The translations under genes were made by a program, and so were the position numbers. Below, in pieces: positions 17,889-26,170 of a stretch of DNA of 64,000 nucleotides. Positions within the stretch are counted from its first letter, which is position 1, and each line of letters starts with the position of its first letter. The notes beneath the pieces are model-generated. The model searched no databases. It was given only the letters and a program-made list of their open reading frames with translations, and was not told the DNA's origin. This stretch comes from Tianweitania populi (lineage in GTDB: Bacteria; Pseudomonadota; Alphaproteobacteria; Rhizobiales; Rhizobiaceae): contig NZ_BMZQ01000001.1 of NCBI RefSeq assembly GCF_014652875.1, forward strand, positions 1,798,001-1,862,000, in the 5' to 3' direction.

Positions 17889-19369
17889 CAGGGGGCGATG
17901 TCCGAACGTGGCTTGCGGGCATAGATGGCGTAATCGGCGGGCTGGCGGAACCAGTCGTTGAGCTCGGCGGGGGCGAAGCCGCTTTCGGGCTGGTCGAGGC
18001 GGCAGTCCTCGTCGCGGCGGATGATTCTGATATCGCTGAAGCCACGCGTTTCAGCGATGAAGCGCAGGAAGTCGGGCGGCAGCGGCTTGTTGTGGGTGGG
18101 GTCGTAATGGAAGGTGCAGGCGCCGACCACGAGGTTTTCCGGGTTCGGTGTTTCGAACAAGACGAAGCCTTGCGGAGCCAGCGCGGCATAGGCGGCATCG
18201 AACAGCGCAACGAGATCGCGGAAGGCGAGATGTTCGACGATGTGGAAGCCGGTGACGGCGGCGAGGCTTCCCTCCTCCAGCCCGCGCAGGTGCGCGATCG
18301 CATCGCCTTCTTGCGCATCGAGGCCGCGCCCGCGCGCTTCCGCCGCCATAGCGCCGTTGAGGTCGATGCCGCGTGCGATGACATTGGCGTCGCGCAGCAA
18401 AGCGAGCCACTCGCCGCGGCCGCAGCCGATGTCGAGCACGGTGCCACCCGCCGCGACAGGGGGCGTCTCGCGGGTGAGGTCGAGATAGCGACGCAGGCGT
18501 TCGCTGATCAGGTCGGTGGAGCCACGGAAGCGGTTCTCGAAGGCGACGTAGAGACTGTCGAGCGAGGCGTCTTCGGCGGCCTGAAGCGGGGGCGCTTGCG
18601 GTGAAGCTTCAGGCAAAGTGCTGCGGGCGCTGTCGATGAAGGTTGTGAGCTGGCGCTGCTGTTCGACGAGCTGACGCCGCGCCGAGGTGAGTTCGGACAC
18701 GGCACTGTCGCGGCTGTCGATCACCTGTTGTGTGAGCGCATGCGCCTGGTCGGCCGCTTGTTCGGCTTCGATGACGCGCTGTTCCAGCTTCTGCAGGGAT
18801 CGGCGGACGCTGGACAGCGATGTGTTGACGGCGGTGACGACCTCGCGCTGGCGGCGATCGCTGGATGCGATGCGTCGTTGCAAGCGGCGCTGGCCATGCG
18901 GCAGCGACAGATAGGGTTTGAGACGGACAAGGATGCCGCCGATGATCGGCAGGCTCTTTATGCGGCCATAGCGAGAACGGCCGTCGAGATTAGCGATCTC
19001 CACACCGCGGGCTTGTCCCTCCGGCGAGGCGCGCAGCGAACGCAGGACATCGGCCGGGCCGGTATGGCCTTCGCGCAGCACCGGGAGGTAATGGCTGAGG
19101 CCGGACTCGTCGATGTCGCGGCCGAGCACGGCGCGATAACTGGCGCGCAGGAAGGCCAGCTCATCCATGCCTTCGAAATCTTCCAGCGCGAACTGCTTGC
19201 GCTCGCTCGGGAAGACCTCGTCGCCTTCATCCAGGCTTTCCACCCGAACGACACTGAGCGCGCGGCGATCCGCTTGGGCAGCGGGTGGTTCCACCGTTCC
19301 AAGCTCGGCGCGGATGCTCGCTAGGATTGCATCAATGTCACGCCGAGGTTCAGCCAGGGCTTCGCTCAT
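17888..19369 (-). CDS. DUF4214/coiled-coil/SAM methyltransferase, possible chain terminator
   Basis: A 493-residue soluble protein with three parts. Residues about 68-125 (DELAFLRASYRAVLGRDIDE and PADVLRSLRASPEGQ) are DUF4214-like. Residues about 170-248 are a long coiled coil. Residues about 305-450 are a class I methyltransferase with VLDIGCGRGEWL (311-322), GIDLN and FHIVEHL. The layout recalls WbdD, which caps O9a chains and measures their length with a coiled coil, although no kinase domain is present here. With the extended Wzt, a role in ending the chain is plausible but unproven. It heads the minus operon and has a GGTTG element about 70 bases upstream. Confidence 0.8.
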   Translation of the reverse strand: MSEALAEPRRDIDAILASIRAELGTVEPPAAQADRRALSVVRVESLDEGDEVFPSERKQFALEDFEGMDELAFLRASYRAVLGRDIDESGLSHYLPVLREGHTGPADVLRSLRASPEGQARGVEIANLDGRSRYGRIKSLPIIGGILVRLKPYLSLPHGQRRLQRRIASSDRRQREVVTAVNTSLSSVRRSLQKLEQRVIEAEQAADQAHALTQQVIDSRDSAVSELTSARRQLVEQQRQLTTFIDSARSTLPEASPQAPPLQAAEDASLDSLYVAFENRFRGSTDLISERLRRYLDLTRETPPVAAGGTVLDIGCGRGEWLALLRDANVIARGIDLNGAMAAEARGRGLDAQEGDAIAHLRGLEEGSLAAVTGFHIVEHLAFRDLVALFDAAYAALAPQGFVLFETPNPENLVVGACTFHYDPTHNKPLPPDFLRFIAETRGFSDIRIIRRDEDCRLDQPESGFAPAELNDWFRQPADYAIYARKPRSDIAP

Positions 19370-19434
19370 CCGCCGAAATGCTCTCTTCTTTGGTCCGAAA
19401 GTGCATTGGCGGCTTAGCGCGGGATGAAACGAAA

Positions 19435-19449
19435 CGCAACCCTAGGTAG
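19435..19449 (-). promoter_or_regulatory. GGTTG element before methyltransferase operon
   Basis: On the minus strand the site reads CTACCTAGGGTTGCG, 66 bases upstream of the methyltransferase ATG and overlapping the stop codon of the aminotransferase gene. It matches the element upstream of the XRE gene almost base for base (CCTAGGGTTG). Confidence 0.45.
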
Positions 19450-20620
19450 TTAAATCCACAACCTGTAGTGCGGCCTCGATCGCTTTGCCTGCGGAACACT
19501 GGAAGCCGAGGCGGTTGAGGCTACCGGCCAAGGCGGACAGAGCAGCCAACGCATGCAGCGGGTGCGCAGCCGGTCCCATATGAGCGACGCGGATGGCCCG
19601 GCCTGCCGTGGGTCCTCGTCCGCCCGACACCAGAAGGCCGTAGCGGTCACGCAGATCGCTGAGCAGGTCTGCCTCGCTGATACCTTCGGGCAAGCGGACG
19701 ACGGTTGTGGTGGGCGATGCATATGCCTCGCTCGCCGCCCAGATCGACAGGCCTAGGGTTTCAATGCCGGCGCGGAAGGTGCGAGCCGTCAGGTCATGAC
19801 GCGCCCACACCGCTTCGGGTCCTTCGCCGAGATAAAGGTCGAGCGCGGCATCGAGGGCATTGATGTCGGCGATCGAGGTTGTAAACGGAAAGCGCTTGCC
19901 GGCCTCGCCTGCGTCTTCCCAATCGAGAATGCTGAGCACGGAGCCGCGCGGCGCGCTTGGGTTGGCCTTCATCTTGGCCCATGCGCGGGTGCTGATGCCG
20001 AGCAGCGTCAAGGCCGGCGGCGTGCCGAGGCATTTGGCCGGACCGGTCACATAGATCGCCGCCTGGCAATCCTCCGGATGCGTGTTCATGCCGCCGAAGG
20101 ACGACACCGCATCCACGATCAACAATGCGCCATGTTCGGCCACCACCGCTCCAATTGCGTTGATCGGGTTGATGGTGCCGCACGGCGTTTCATGATGGCA
20201 GACGGACACCACCGAGATCGCCGGGTTGCGCTTCAGCATGTCGGCAACCGCTTGCGGGTCGATCGCCTGATCATCAGGCGCTTCCAAAGTGAGGACATCG
20301 CGGCTGTATCGGCGCGCCCAACCGCCAAAGCCTTCGCCATAGGGGCCGGATGCCAGAATGAGAACCGTATCCTGTGCGTCGATCAGCGAAGCGGCGGCAG
20401 CCTCCAGTCCAAGAACCGGTTCGCCCTGCAGGATAAGCGGCCTTGTAGAAAGACGCATGACCTGCTGCAACTTTCTGACGATCCGCTCGTACTTAGCCTG
20501 ATACGGCAGGTCGTAATCATACGGCACCCGTCGAGACAGAGCATGCAGCACCTCAGGATAAACCGGAACCGGCCCAGGCGTCAGACTGAGAACCGGTGGT
20601 TGATCTTGGGGGTAACGCAT
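19442..20620 (-). CDS. ppaT: Pyridoxamine-pyruvate aminotransferase
   Basis: A 392-residue class V, fold type I enzyme closely resembling the Mesorhizobium loti pyridoxamine-pyruvate transaminase (EC 2.6.1.30) as I remember its sequence. That enzyme converts pyridoxamine and pyruvate to pyridoxal and alanine in vitamin B6 breakdown. Shared segments include EPVLGLEAAAASLI, VSVCHHETPCGTINPINAIG and VTGPAKCLGTPPALT. The residues known to matter there map one position earlier here: E67, Y94, D170 and K196. An alanine-glyoxylate aminotransferase is the alternative. No other B6-degradation gene is visible nearby. Its promoter region, shared with the divergent cyclase, carries a GGTTG element. Confidence 0.85.
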   Translation of the reverse strand: MRYPQDQPPVLSLTPGPVPVYPEVLHALSRRVPYDYDLPYQAKYERIVRKLQQVMRLSTRPLILQGEPVLGLEAAAASLIDAQDTVLILASGPYGEGFGGWARRYSRDVLTLEAPDDQAIDPQAVADMLKRNPAISVVSVCHHETPCGTINPINAIGAVVAEHGALLIVDAVSSFGGMNTHPEDCQAAIYVTGPAKCLGTPPALTLLGISTRAWAKMKANPSAPRGSVLSILDWEDAGEAGKRFPFTTSIADINALDAALDLYLGEGPEAVWARHDLTARTFRAGIETLGLSIWAASEAYASPTTTVVRLPEGISEADLLSDLRDRYGLLVSGGRGPTAGRAIRVAHMGPAAHPLHALAALSALAGSLNRLGFQCSAGKAIEAALQVVDLTT

Positions 20621-20730
20621 GGGCCGATCCTTGGAAGCGCAGGCAACACCATATAAGGCTTAAATCTCTTCGCGAAGTTCCCGGACCAAGGCAAGCCAAA
20701 GGCTGCCCAGGCGGTTGAACCTCTCGCACT

Positions 20731-20747
20731 CCTACAACCCTTAGAAG
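20731..20747 (-). promoter_or_regulatory. GGTTG element between ppaT and diguanylate cyclase
   Basis: The minus-strand reading CTTCTAAGGGTTGTAGG is the closest match to the full consensus. It lies 55 bases before the cyclase start (20802) and 111 bases before ppaT (20620), so it could act on either gene. Confidence 0.45.
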
Positions 20748-20801
20748 AACCTTTTTAACGGTCGGCGCCCTTTAATCAGCTGACATGATCTCGTAGCGAC
20801 C

Positions 20802-21587
20802 ATGACCCTGCTGAACACCAAACGAAACGTGCATACATGGCCGCAGATCGCCCTGCTGACGGTTCTCGGCACGCTGCTGTGCATCGCGCTCGCCTTCGTT
20901 ATCGACTGCTTTTCGTTTGAACATTGGCGCTTTCAATGGGGAACCGATCCCCAGAACAATGTGATCATTCCCGGCCTGGTCGCGCCGCCGATTTTGTTCT
21001 TCCTGCTGAGCCGGATGCGCGAACTGGCGATTGCCCATCGCGAGTTGCAGATCCTGGCTTCCACGGACGGGCTGACCGATTGCCTGACGCGCCGCGCCTT
21101 CACGACGCTGGTGGATGCCTATCTCGAACAGGTCAGCCAAGAGGACAAGCAACGTGGCGGCGCCCTGCTCGTGATCGATGTCGACTATTTCAAGCTGATC
21201 AATGACCAGTTTGGACATGACGAGGGTGATCACGCGTTGCGGGTCATCGCCGATACGATCAAAGGGTCGCTGCGCGAGATCGATCTGATCGGCCGCATCG
21301 GCGGCGAGGAGTTCTCCGTGTTTCTGCCGGGTGCTGCGCCGGAAGCGGCGCGCTCGGTAGCCGAGCGCATCCGCCAAAGCGTGTCGCAAAGCCTGTTCGC
21401 ACCTTTAGGCCAGCCTGTCCGGATGTCGGTCAGTGTTGGCGGAACCACGTTCGGCCGGCCGACCGAATTCAGCGAATTGTACCGTGAGGCCGATCAGCAG
21501 CTCTACAAGGCAAAACGAACCGGCCGGAACCGCGTGCTGTTCAAGGCCGCCAGCCCGAAGGCCGCTCCGCCGCTCCCTCTGCATTGA
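20802..21587 (+). CDS. Diguanylate cyclase (GGDEF domain)
   Basis: A 261-residue inner-membrane enzyme that makes cyclic di-GMP from GTP. Two hydrophobic segments (about 15-36 and 55-72) precede the GGDEF domain. The active-site loop is GGEEF (167-171). RxxD at 158-161 is spaced correctly for the inhibitory I-site, so the enzyme should be active and feedback-controlled. No extracellular sensor domain is seen; the periplasmic loop is only about 20 residues. Its upstream GGTTG element suggests it is switched together with the surface-polysaccharide genes, fitting the usual link between cyclic di-GMP and surface growth. Confidence 0.9.
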   Translation: MTLLNTKRNVHTWPQIALLTVLGTLLCIALAFVIDCFSFEHWRFQWGTDPQNNVIIPGLVAPPILFFLLSRMRELAIAHRELQILASTDGLTDCLTRRAFTTLVDAYLEQVSQEDKQRGGALLVIDVDYFKLINDQFGHDEGDHALRVIADTIKGSLREIDLIGRIGGEEFSVFLPGAAPEAARSVAERIRQSVSQSLFAPLGQPVRMSVSVGGTTFGRPTEFSELYREADQQLYKAKRTGRNRVLFKAASPKAAPPLPLH

Positions 21588-21677
21588 AGGCTCCGGGATA
21601 AGCGCCATTATGCTGCAGCGCACAACCTGTGCTAGGATGCGCTAGTTCTATTTGATTGAAGACCGGATTTTTCCCTC

Positions 21678-22139
21678 ATGCATATCGAGTACCAGAACTT
21701 GCCGGCATTGGTCGGCCAGGAAGTTGGTGTCAGCGAGTGGGTGCTGATCGACCAGGATCGCGTCAACCGCTTCGCCGAAGCGACCGGCGACTTTCAGTGG
21801 ATCCATGTCGATGTGGAGCGCGCGACACGCGAGCGCGGCGGCACGGTAGCGCATGGCTACCTCACCTTGTCGCTCGTGCCCGGCCTGATCGAAACCATGC
21901 TGATCTATGAAGATGTCAGCCACACCATCAATTATGGCGCGGATCGTCTACGCTTTACGGCGCCGGTGATGGTGGGCAAGCGCGTACGCGTGCGCCAGAC
22001 CATCAAGACGGTCGAACCGCGCGGTAGCGGCATGCAATATCTTGCCGAGATCAAGGTTGAGATCGAGAATGAGGACAAGCCGGCCCTCATCATGGACATG
22101 CGGATGCTGGTATTTCCCAGCGAAGCGGTTGCCGCTTAA
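21678..22139 (+). CDS. MaoC-family enoyl-CoA hydratase
   Basis: A 153-residue hot-dog-fold protein with the hydratase-2 segment FAEATGDFQWIHVD, whose Asp and His are the usual catalytic pair, and AHGYLTLSLVPGL. The family hydrates trans-2-enoyl-CoA in beta-oxidation or polyhydroxyalkanoate supply. The gene is convergent with the flavin oxidoreductase gene, overlapping its end by 4 bases. The thiolase, TetR regulator and acyl-CoA dehydrogenase further on suggest a shared acyl-CoA pathway. Confidence 0.88.
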   Translation: MHIEYQNLPALVGQEVGVSEWVLIDQDRVNRFAEATGDFQWIHVDVERATRERGGTVAHGYLTLSLVPGLIETMLIYEDVSHTINYGADRLRFTAPVMVGKRVRVRQTIKTVEPRGSGMQYLAEIKVEIENEDKPALIMDMRMLVFPSEAVAA

Positions 22140-23110
22140 GACAGGGCGACCTGCTCCACGATCGGCGCGGTCGACACAAACGGATCAAGCGCCGCATCGT
22201 TGATCGCGTCGCGATATTCGGCGATCAAACGTTTTACGAGATCGGCTGCTGGCGGAATATCGTCGATCGCGCCTGTGCCCTGCCCGGCCGACCATACGGT
22301 CTTCCAGGCGCGCGCTTCGTTCTGCATGTCCAGCGTGCCGTGCGACACGAGGTTGTCGGGATCAAGCCCGGCCGCCACGATGCTGGGGCGCAGGAAATTG
22401 GCGTTCACGCCTGAAATCGCCGGCGTATAAAAGATGTCGGCGGCGTTCGACGCGACCAGCATTGCCTTCTGCTCCTCGGAAACCAGCGCTTCCTTCGTCG
22501 CGATGAAGCGCGTGCCGAGATAAGCCATGTCCGCGCCCATCACGCGTGCGGCCGCGATCTGGCGTCCGTTAGACATGGCGCCCGACAGCACGATCGTGCC
22601 GTCAAAGATGCTGCGAATTTCGGACACCAGTGCAAACGGGCTGAGCGCACCGGCATGACCGCCGGCTCCGGCTGCCACTGCGATGATGCCGTCGACGCCG
22701 GCTTCCGCCGCCTTTTCGGCATGGCGGCGATTGATGACATCATGAAAAACCAGGCCGCCATAAGAATGCACGGCATCCACCACGTCGCGCACCGCACCCA
22801 GTGAGGTGATCACCAGCGGCACCTTCTTCTGCACAGTGATCTTGAGATCGTCTTCCAGCCGTGGATTGGTCTTGTGGACGATCAGGTTGACGCCGAAGGG
22901 CGCGGCCGATGGTGTTTCATCCAGGCGCGCCTGGATCTGGTCGAGCCACTCGACATAGCCTTCGCTAGTGCGCTGGTTGAGCGCCGGGAAGGTCCCGATC
23001 ATGCCGGCGCGGCAGGTTTCCACCACGAGATCCGGGCCGGAGGTCAGGAACATGGGGGCTGCGATTGCCGGAATTTGCAGCCGGCCTTCAAAGCTCTGCG
23101 GAATGCCCAT
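22136..23110 (-). CDS. NAD(P)H-dependent flavin oxidoreductase / nitronate monooxygenase family
   Basis: A 324-residue FMN-binding TIM-barrel protein. It starts with PAIAAPMFLTSGPDLVVETC, contains the family phosphate/flavin site AVAAGAGGHAGALSPFAL, and shows MGADMAYLGTRFIATKEA near the C-terminal third. Members oxidise nitronates or act as NADPH-quinone or enoyl reductases; the substrate cannot be told. It starts 14 bases downstream of the TetR gene, so both form one minus-strand operon. Confidence 0.85.
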   Translation of the reverse strand: MGIPQSFEGRLQIPAIAAPMFLTSGPDLVVETCRAGMIGTFPALNQRTSEGYVEWLDQIQARLDETPSAAPFGVNLIVHKTNPRLEDDLKITVQKKVPLVITSLGAVRDVVDAVHSYGGLVFHDVINRRHAEKAAEAGVDGIIAVAAGAGGHAGALSPFALVSEIRSIFDGTIVLSGAMSNGRQIAAARVMGADMAYLGTRFIATKEALVSEEQKAMLVASNAADIFYTPAISGVNANFLRPSIVAAGLDPDNLVSHGTLDMQNEARAWKTVWSAGQGTGAIDDIPPAADLVKRLIAEYRDAINDAALDPFVSTAPIVEQVALS

Positions 23111-23123
23111 TGCCCGAACTCCT

Positions 23124-23804
23124 CTATTCGCCCCGTCGATTGCTGTCCGATCGCGCCGCCAGACCGCCGATCAGCGTTGCCACGCTATGCTCTGCAATTT
23201 CGCGTTTGGATAGGGGTCCGGCCGGGTCATACCAGCGCGAAATCCAGTTCAAGGCACCCAGTGCCGTAAAGGTCGTCAGCCTCACATCAGCCACGGCAAT
23301 CGAGCCATCCGCCATGCCAGCTTCGATCACGCGGCGCACGATGGCATCCGTGTCGCGTTTCAGGGCCTTGATGCGCGACAGGCTTTCAGCCGACAGCGCG
23401 TGGTCTGGCGTCCGGCCGACGCAGGCGCCGAAGCCGTCGCTCATCATCATCGCGTAATCGATCAGCAGCGCGCGCAGGCGCTGCAAGCCGTTGCCGCCCG
23501 CCTGCTCGGCCGCCTGCGCCGCCTGGCCGATTTCTTCCAGCCCGCGCTGCACGCAGGCAAACAGGATCTCATCCTTGTTGGCGAAATAATGGTAGATCGT
23601 GGGCTTGGTGACATTGAGCGACAGCGCGACATCATCAAGCGATGTGGCGTGAAAGCCCTTCTCGTTGAAGAACTCCACGGCGCGCAACAACACGGCCTCG
23701 CGCTTCAAAGCACGGTTGATCTCACGCTGCTCAGGCTTGGGCCAGGGAGAAACGTCGGGAGAGCGCTTCGCCGTTGAACCAGTCCGCATCAATCTTCCGA
23801 GCAT
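23124..23804 (-). CDS. TetR/AcrR-family repressor
   Basis: A 226-residue regulator with an N-terminal helix-turn-helix (about 38-85: AVEFFNEKGFHATSLDDVAL, then VTKPTIYHYFANKDEIL) and an all-helical ligand domain. Family members near beta-oxidation genes commonly sense acyl-CoA. It faces the thiolase gene across 67 bases that hold a near-palindrome, and precedes the flavin oxidoreductase in its own operon, so it probably represses both directions. An internal start at 23789 is possible. Confidence 0.88.
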   Translation of the reverse strand: MLGRLMRTGSTAKRSPDVSPWPKPEQREINRALKREAVLLRAVEFFNEKGFHATSLDDVALSLNVTKPTIYHYFANKDEILFACVQRGLEEIGQAAQAAEQAGGNGLQRLRALLIDYAMMMSDGFGACVGRTPDHALSAESLSRIKALKRDTDAIVRRVIEAGMADGSIAVADVRLTTFTALGALNWISRWYDPAGPLSKREIAEHSVATLIGGLAARSDSNRRGE

Positions 23805-23826
23805 TTGATATTTCTTGCGTCACGAT

Positions 23827-23842
23827 TATACTGGCGAGTAAA
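23827..23842. promoter_or_regulatory. Candidate TetR operator
   Basis: TATACTGGCGAGTAAA is an imperfect palindrome around ACTSGCSAGT, in the 67-base gap between the TetR gene and the thiolase gene. Similar ACT-AGT operators are known for acyl-CoA-responsive TetR proteins. Assignment is by position and symmetry only. Confidence 0.4.
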
Positions 23843-23871
23843 CAACGTCAAACATCTCAGGAGGACACGTC

Positions 23872-25038
23872 ATGATTTCGTCGAGCGATCCGATCGTCAT
23901 TGCCGCCGCCGCCCGCACTCCCATGGGCAGCTTTCAGGGCGAGTTGAAGAAGGAAACGGCGGTCACCCTGGGTGCCGCCGCGATCCGCGAGACGCTGTCG
24001 CGCGCGGGCATCGACGGCGGCGACATCGATGAAGTCGTGATGGGCTGCGTGTTGTCGGCTGGCCTCGGCCAGGCACCCGGACGCCAGGCTGCGATCGCCG
24101 GCGGCGTACCGCAGTCCGTGCCGGCTTCCACGCTCAACAAGATGTGCGGCTCGGGCATGAAGGCCGCGATGTTCGCGACCGATCTCGTGGCAGCAGGCAG
24201 CGCCAATATCGTGCTGGCCGGCGGCATGGAAAGCATGACAAACGCGCCATACCTGCTCGACAAGGCGCGCGGCGGCTACCGCATCGGCCACGGCCGCGTC
24301 ATGGATCACATGATGCTCGACGGCCTGGAGGACGCCTATGATCGCGGCCGCGCCATGGGCACCTTTGCCGAAGACACCGCGCAGCACTACCAGTTCACCC
24401 GCGAGGCGCAGGACAATTACGCGCTGGAATCGCTGGCGCGCGCCAAGCGTGCGATCGAGGAAGGCCGTTTCCAGGCCGAGATCGTGGCGGTGGATGCGTC
24501 CACGACCGACGAACAGCCCGGCAAGTCGCGCCCCGAAAAGATCCCGCATCTGAAGCCCGCTTTCCGCGACGGCGGCACGGTGACGGCGGCGAACTCCTCA
24601 TCCATCTCGGATGGCGCCGCAGCCCTGATCATCACCCGCATGTCGGAAGCCGAAAAGCGCGGTCTGACCCCGCTCGCCACCATTCCCGGCCATGCCAGCC
24701 ATGCGCAGGAGCCGAACTGGTTCACCACCGCGCCGGTTTTCGCCATGCAGAAGCTGTTGGACAAGGTCGGCTGGACCAAGGACGAGGTCGATCTGTGGGA
24801 AATCAACGAGGCCTTCGCGGTTGTGCCGATGGCCGCAATCCGCGATCTCGGCATTTCGCATGATGTCGTCAACATCAATGGCGGCGCCTGCGCGCTCGGC
24901 CACCCGATCGGCGCATCGGGCGCGCGCATTATGGTGACGCTGTTGAACGCCCTGAAGGCGAACGGCCTCAAGCGCGGCGTGGCATCGCTGTGCATCGGCG
25001 GCGGCGAAGGCACCGCCATGGCGGTCGAGCTGGTCTGA
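23872..25038 (+). CDS. Acetyl-CoA C-acyltransferase (thiolase)
   Basis: A 388-residue thiolase with the nucleophile C92 in LNKMCGSGMKA, H344 in GGACALGHPIGASGAR and C374 in CIGGGEG, the complete catalytic set. It cleaves 3-ketoacyl-CoA in beta-oxidation or condenses two acetyl-CoA; sequence alone does not settle direction. GGAGG stands about 7 bases before the ATG. The divergent TetR gene and the co-directional kinase-like gene 19 bases downstream place it in a catabolic unit. Confidence 0.93.
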   Translation: MISSSDPIVIAAAARTPMGSFQGELKKETAVTLGAAAIRETLSRAGIDGGDIDEVVMGCVLSAGLGQAPGRQAAIAGGVPQSVPASTLNKMCGSGMKAAMFATDLVAAGSANIVLAGGMESMTNAPYLLDKARGGYRIGHGRVMDHMMLDGLEDAYDRGRAMGTFAEDTAQHYQFTREAQDNYALESLARAKRAIEEGRFQAEIVAVDASTTDEQPGKSRPEKIPHLKPAFRDGGTVTAANSSSISDGAAALIITRMSEAEKRGLTPLATIPGHASHAQEPNWFTTAPVFAMQKLLDKVGWTKDEVDLWEINEAFAVVPMAAIRDLGISHDVVNINGGACALGHPIGASGARIMVTLLNALKANGLKRGVASLCIGGGEGTAMAVELV

Positions 25039-25057
25039 CCGGCAGCGCGTCAGCCGC

Positions 25058-26110
25058 ATGGCAACGGATACTGCGCAAACGATTGGACAGGGCGAGCTCG
25101 CGCTTCAGGCCCTGTCCGATTACCTGAAGGCGAGGCTGCCGGATCTGCGCGGCGAGCCTCGTGCGCGGCAGATCTCGGGCGGGCAGTCGAACCCGACCTT
25201 CTTTCTGTCCTACGACAATCGCGATCTGGTGCTGCGCAAGCAGCCCGCTGGGCAGCTTCTGCCGTCTGCCCATGCGGTGGACCGCGAATACCGCGTTATG
25301 GCCGCCCTCGCCGGCCAGGGCGTGCCGGTGCCGCGCATGGTGCTTTACGAGGAAGACCCCGCCCTTCTCGGCACGAAGTTCTACGTCATGGAGCGTCTCG
25401 ACGGCCGCGTTTTCCATGACAGCCGGTTGCCGGAATTGGCACAAGGCGACCGCGCCGCCGCTTATCGCGATCTCGCAACGGTGCTCGCGCGCCTGCATTC
25501 CGTGGATGTCGCGACTACGGGTCTATCGGACTTCGGCAGACATGGCAGCTATTTCGAGCGGCAGATCGCCCGCTGGACCAAGCAGTGGCATCTCTCGAAA
25601 ACACGCGAAATACCCGACATCGATGCGCTGGCCGCCTGGCTGCCGCAGAACATTCCGGCCGATGATCGCACCACGATCGTGCATGGCGATTACCGCATCG
25701 GCAATGTCATGCTGCATCCGACAAGGCCAGAAATTGTCGGCGTGTTGGACTGGGAACTCTCCACGCTCGGCCACCCCTTCGCCGACCTCGCCCATACGCA
25801 AACGCTGTGGTTCATCACGCCGGAAGAGTATGGCGGCGTGATGGGTATCGACTTTGCGAGGCAAGGCATTCCGACTCGCGAAGCTTTCGAGGACACCTAT
25901 CTGCAAGCCGCCGGCCTCAGCGAAGGCCTGCAACCCTTCCACCTCGCTTTCGCCCTGTTCCGCTTCGGCGTAATCTTCGAAGGCATAGCGGCGCGTGCTT
26001 TGGATGGCAGTGCCACCAGCACCAACGCGGCGGAAGTCGGCAAGCTGTCGAGTGTGCTGGCAGCGCGCGCGGCGGATATCCTCTCGGGTGATCGCAGCTG
26101 GAAGGGTTGA
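25058..26110 (+). CDS. APH-family phosphotransferase (ACAD11 N-domain type)
   Basis: A 350-residue aminoglycoside-phosphotransferase-fold protein. It has a nucleotide-binding start (ISGGQSNPTFFL), the catalytic loop IVHGDYRIGNVMLH and the metal-binding Asp in GVLDWELSTLG. Homologues are fused to or sit beside acyl-CoA dehydrogenases of the ACAD10/11 type, which phosphorylate 4-hydroxyacyl-CoA in breakdown of hydroxy fatty acids. An ACAD of that type is encoded at 29162. Antibiotic resistance is unlikely from this context. Confidence 0.87.
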   Translation: MATDTAQTIGQGELALQALSDYLKARLPDLRGEPRARQISGGQSNPTFFLSYDNRDLVLRKQPAGQLLPSAHAVDREYRVMAALAGQGVPVPRMVLYEEDPALLGTKFYVMERLDGRVFHDSRLPELAQGDRAAAYRDLATVLARLHSVDVATTGLSDFGRHGSYFERQIARWTKQWHLSKTREIPDIDALAAWLPQNIPADDRTTIVHGDYRIGNVMLHPTRPEIVGVLDWELSTLGHPFADLAHTQTLWFITPEEYGGVMGIDFARQGIPTREAFEDTYLQAAGLSEGLQPFHLAFALFRFGVIFEGIAARALDGSATSTNAAEVGKLSSVLAARAADILSGDRSWKG

Positions 26111-26170
26111 CCATCGCCGACCCGGTGTTTCTGTTGGCTCTGACGCAACGGCAAGGAATCAGGACAGCCC

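Noticed and set aside
25058..26110. Aminoglycoside resistance gene
   Set aside because: The APH fold is shared with metabolic kinases; context with thiolase and acyl-CoA dehydrogenase and the ACAD11-like sequence argue for lipid metabolism.
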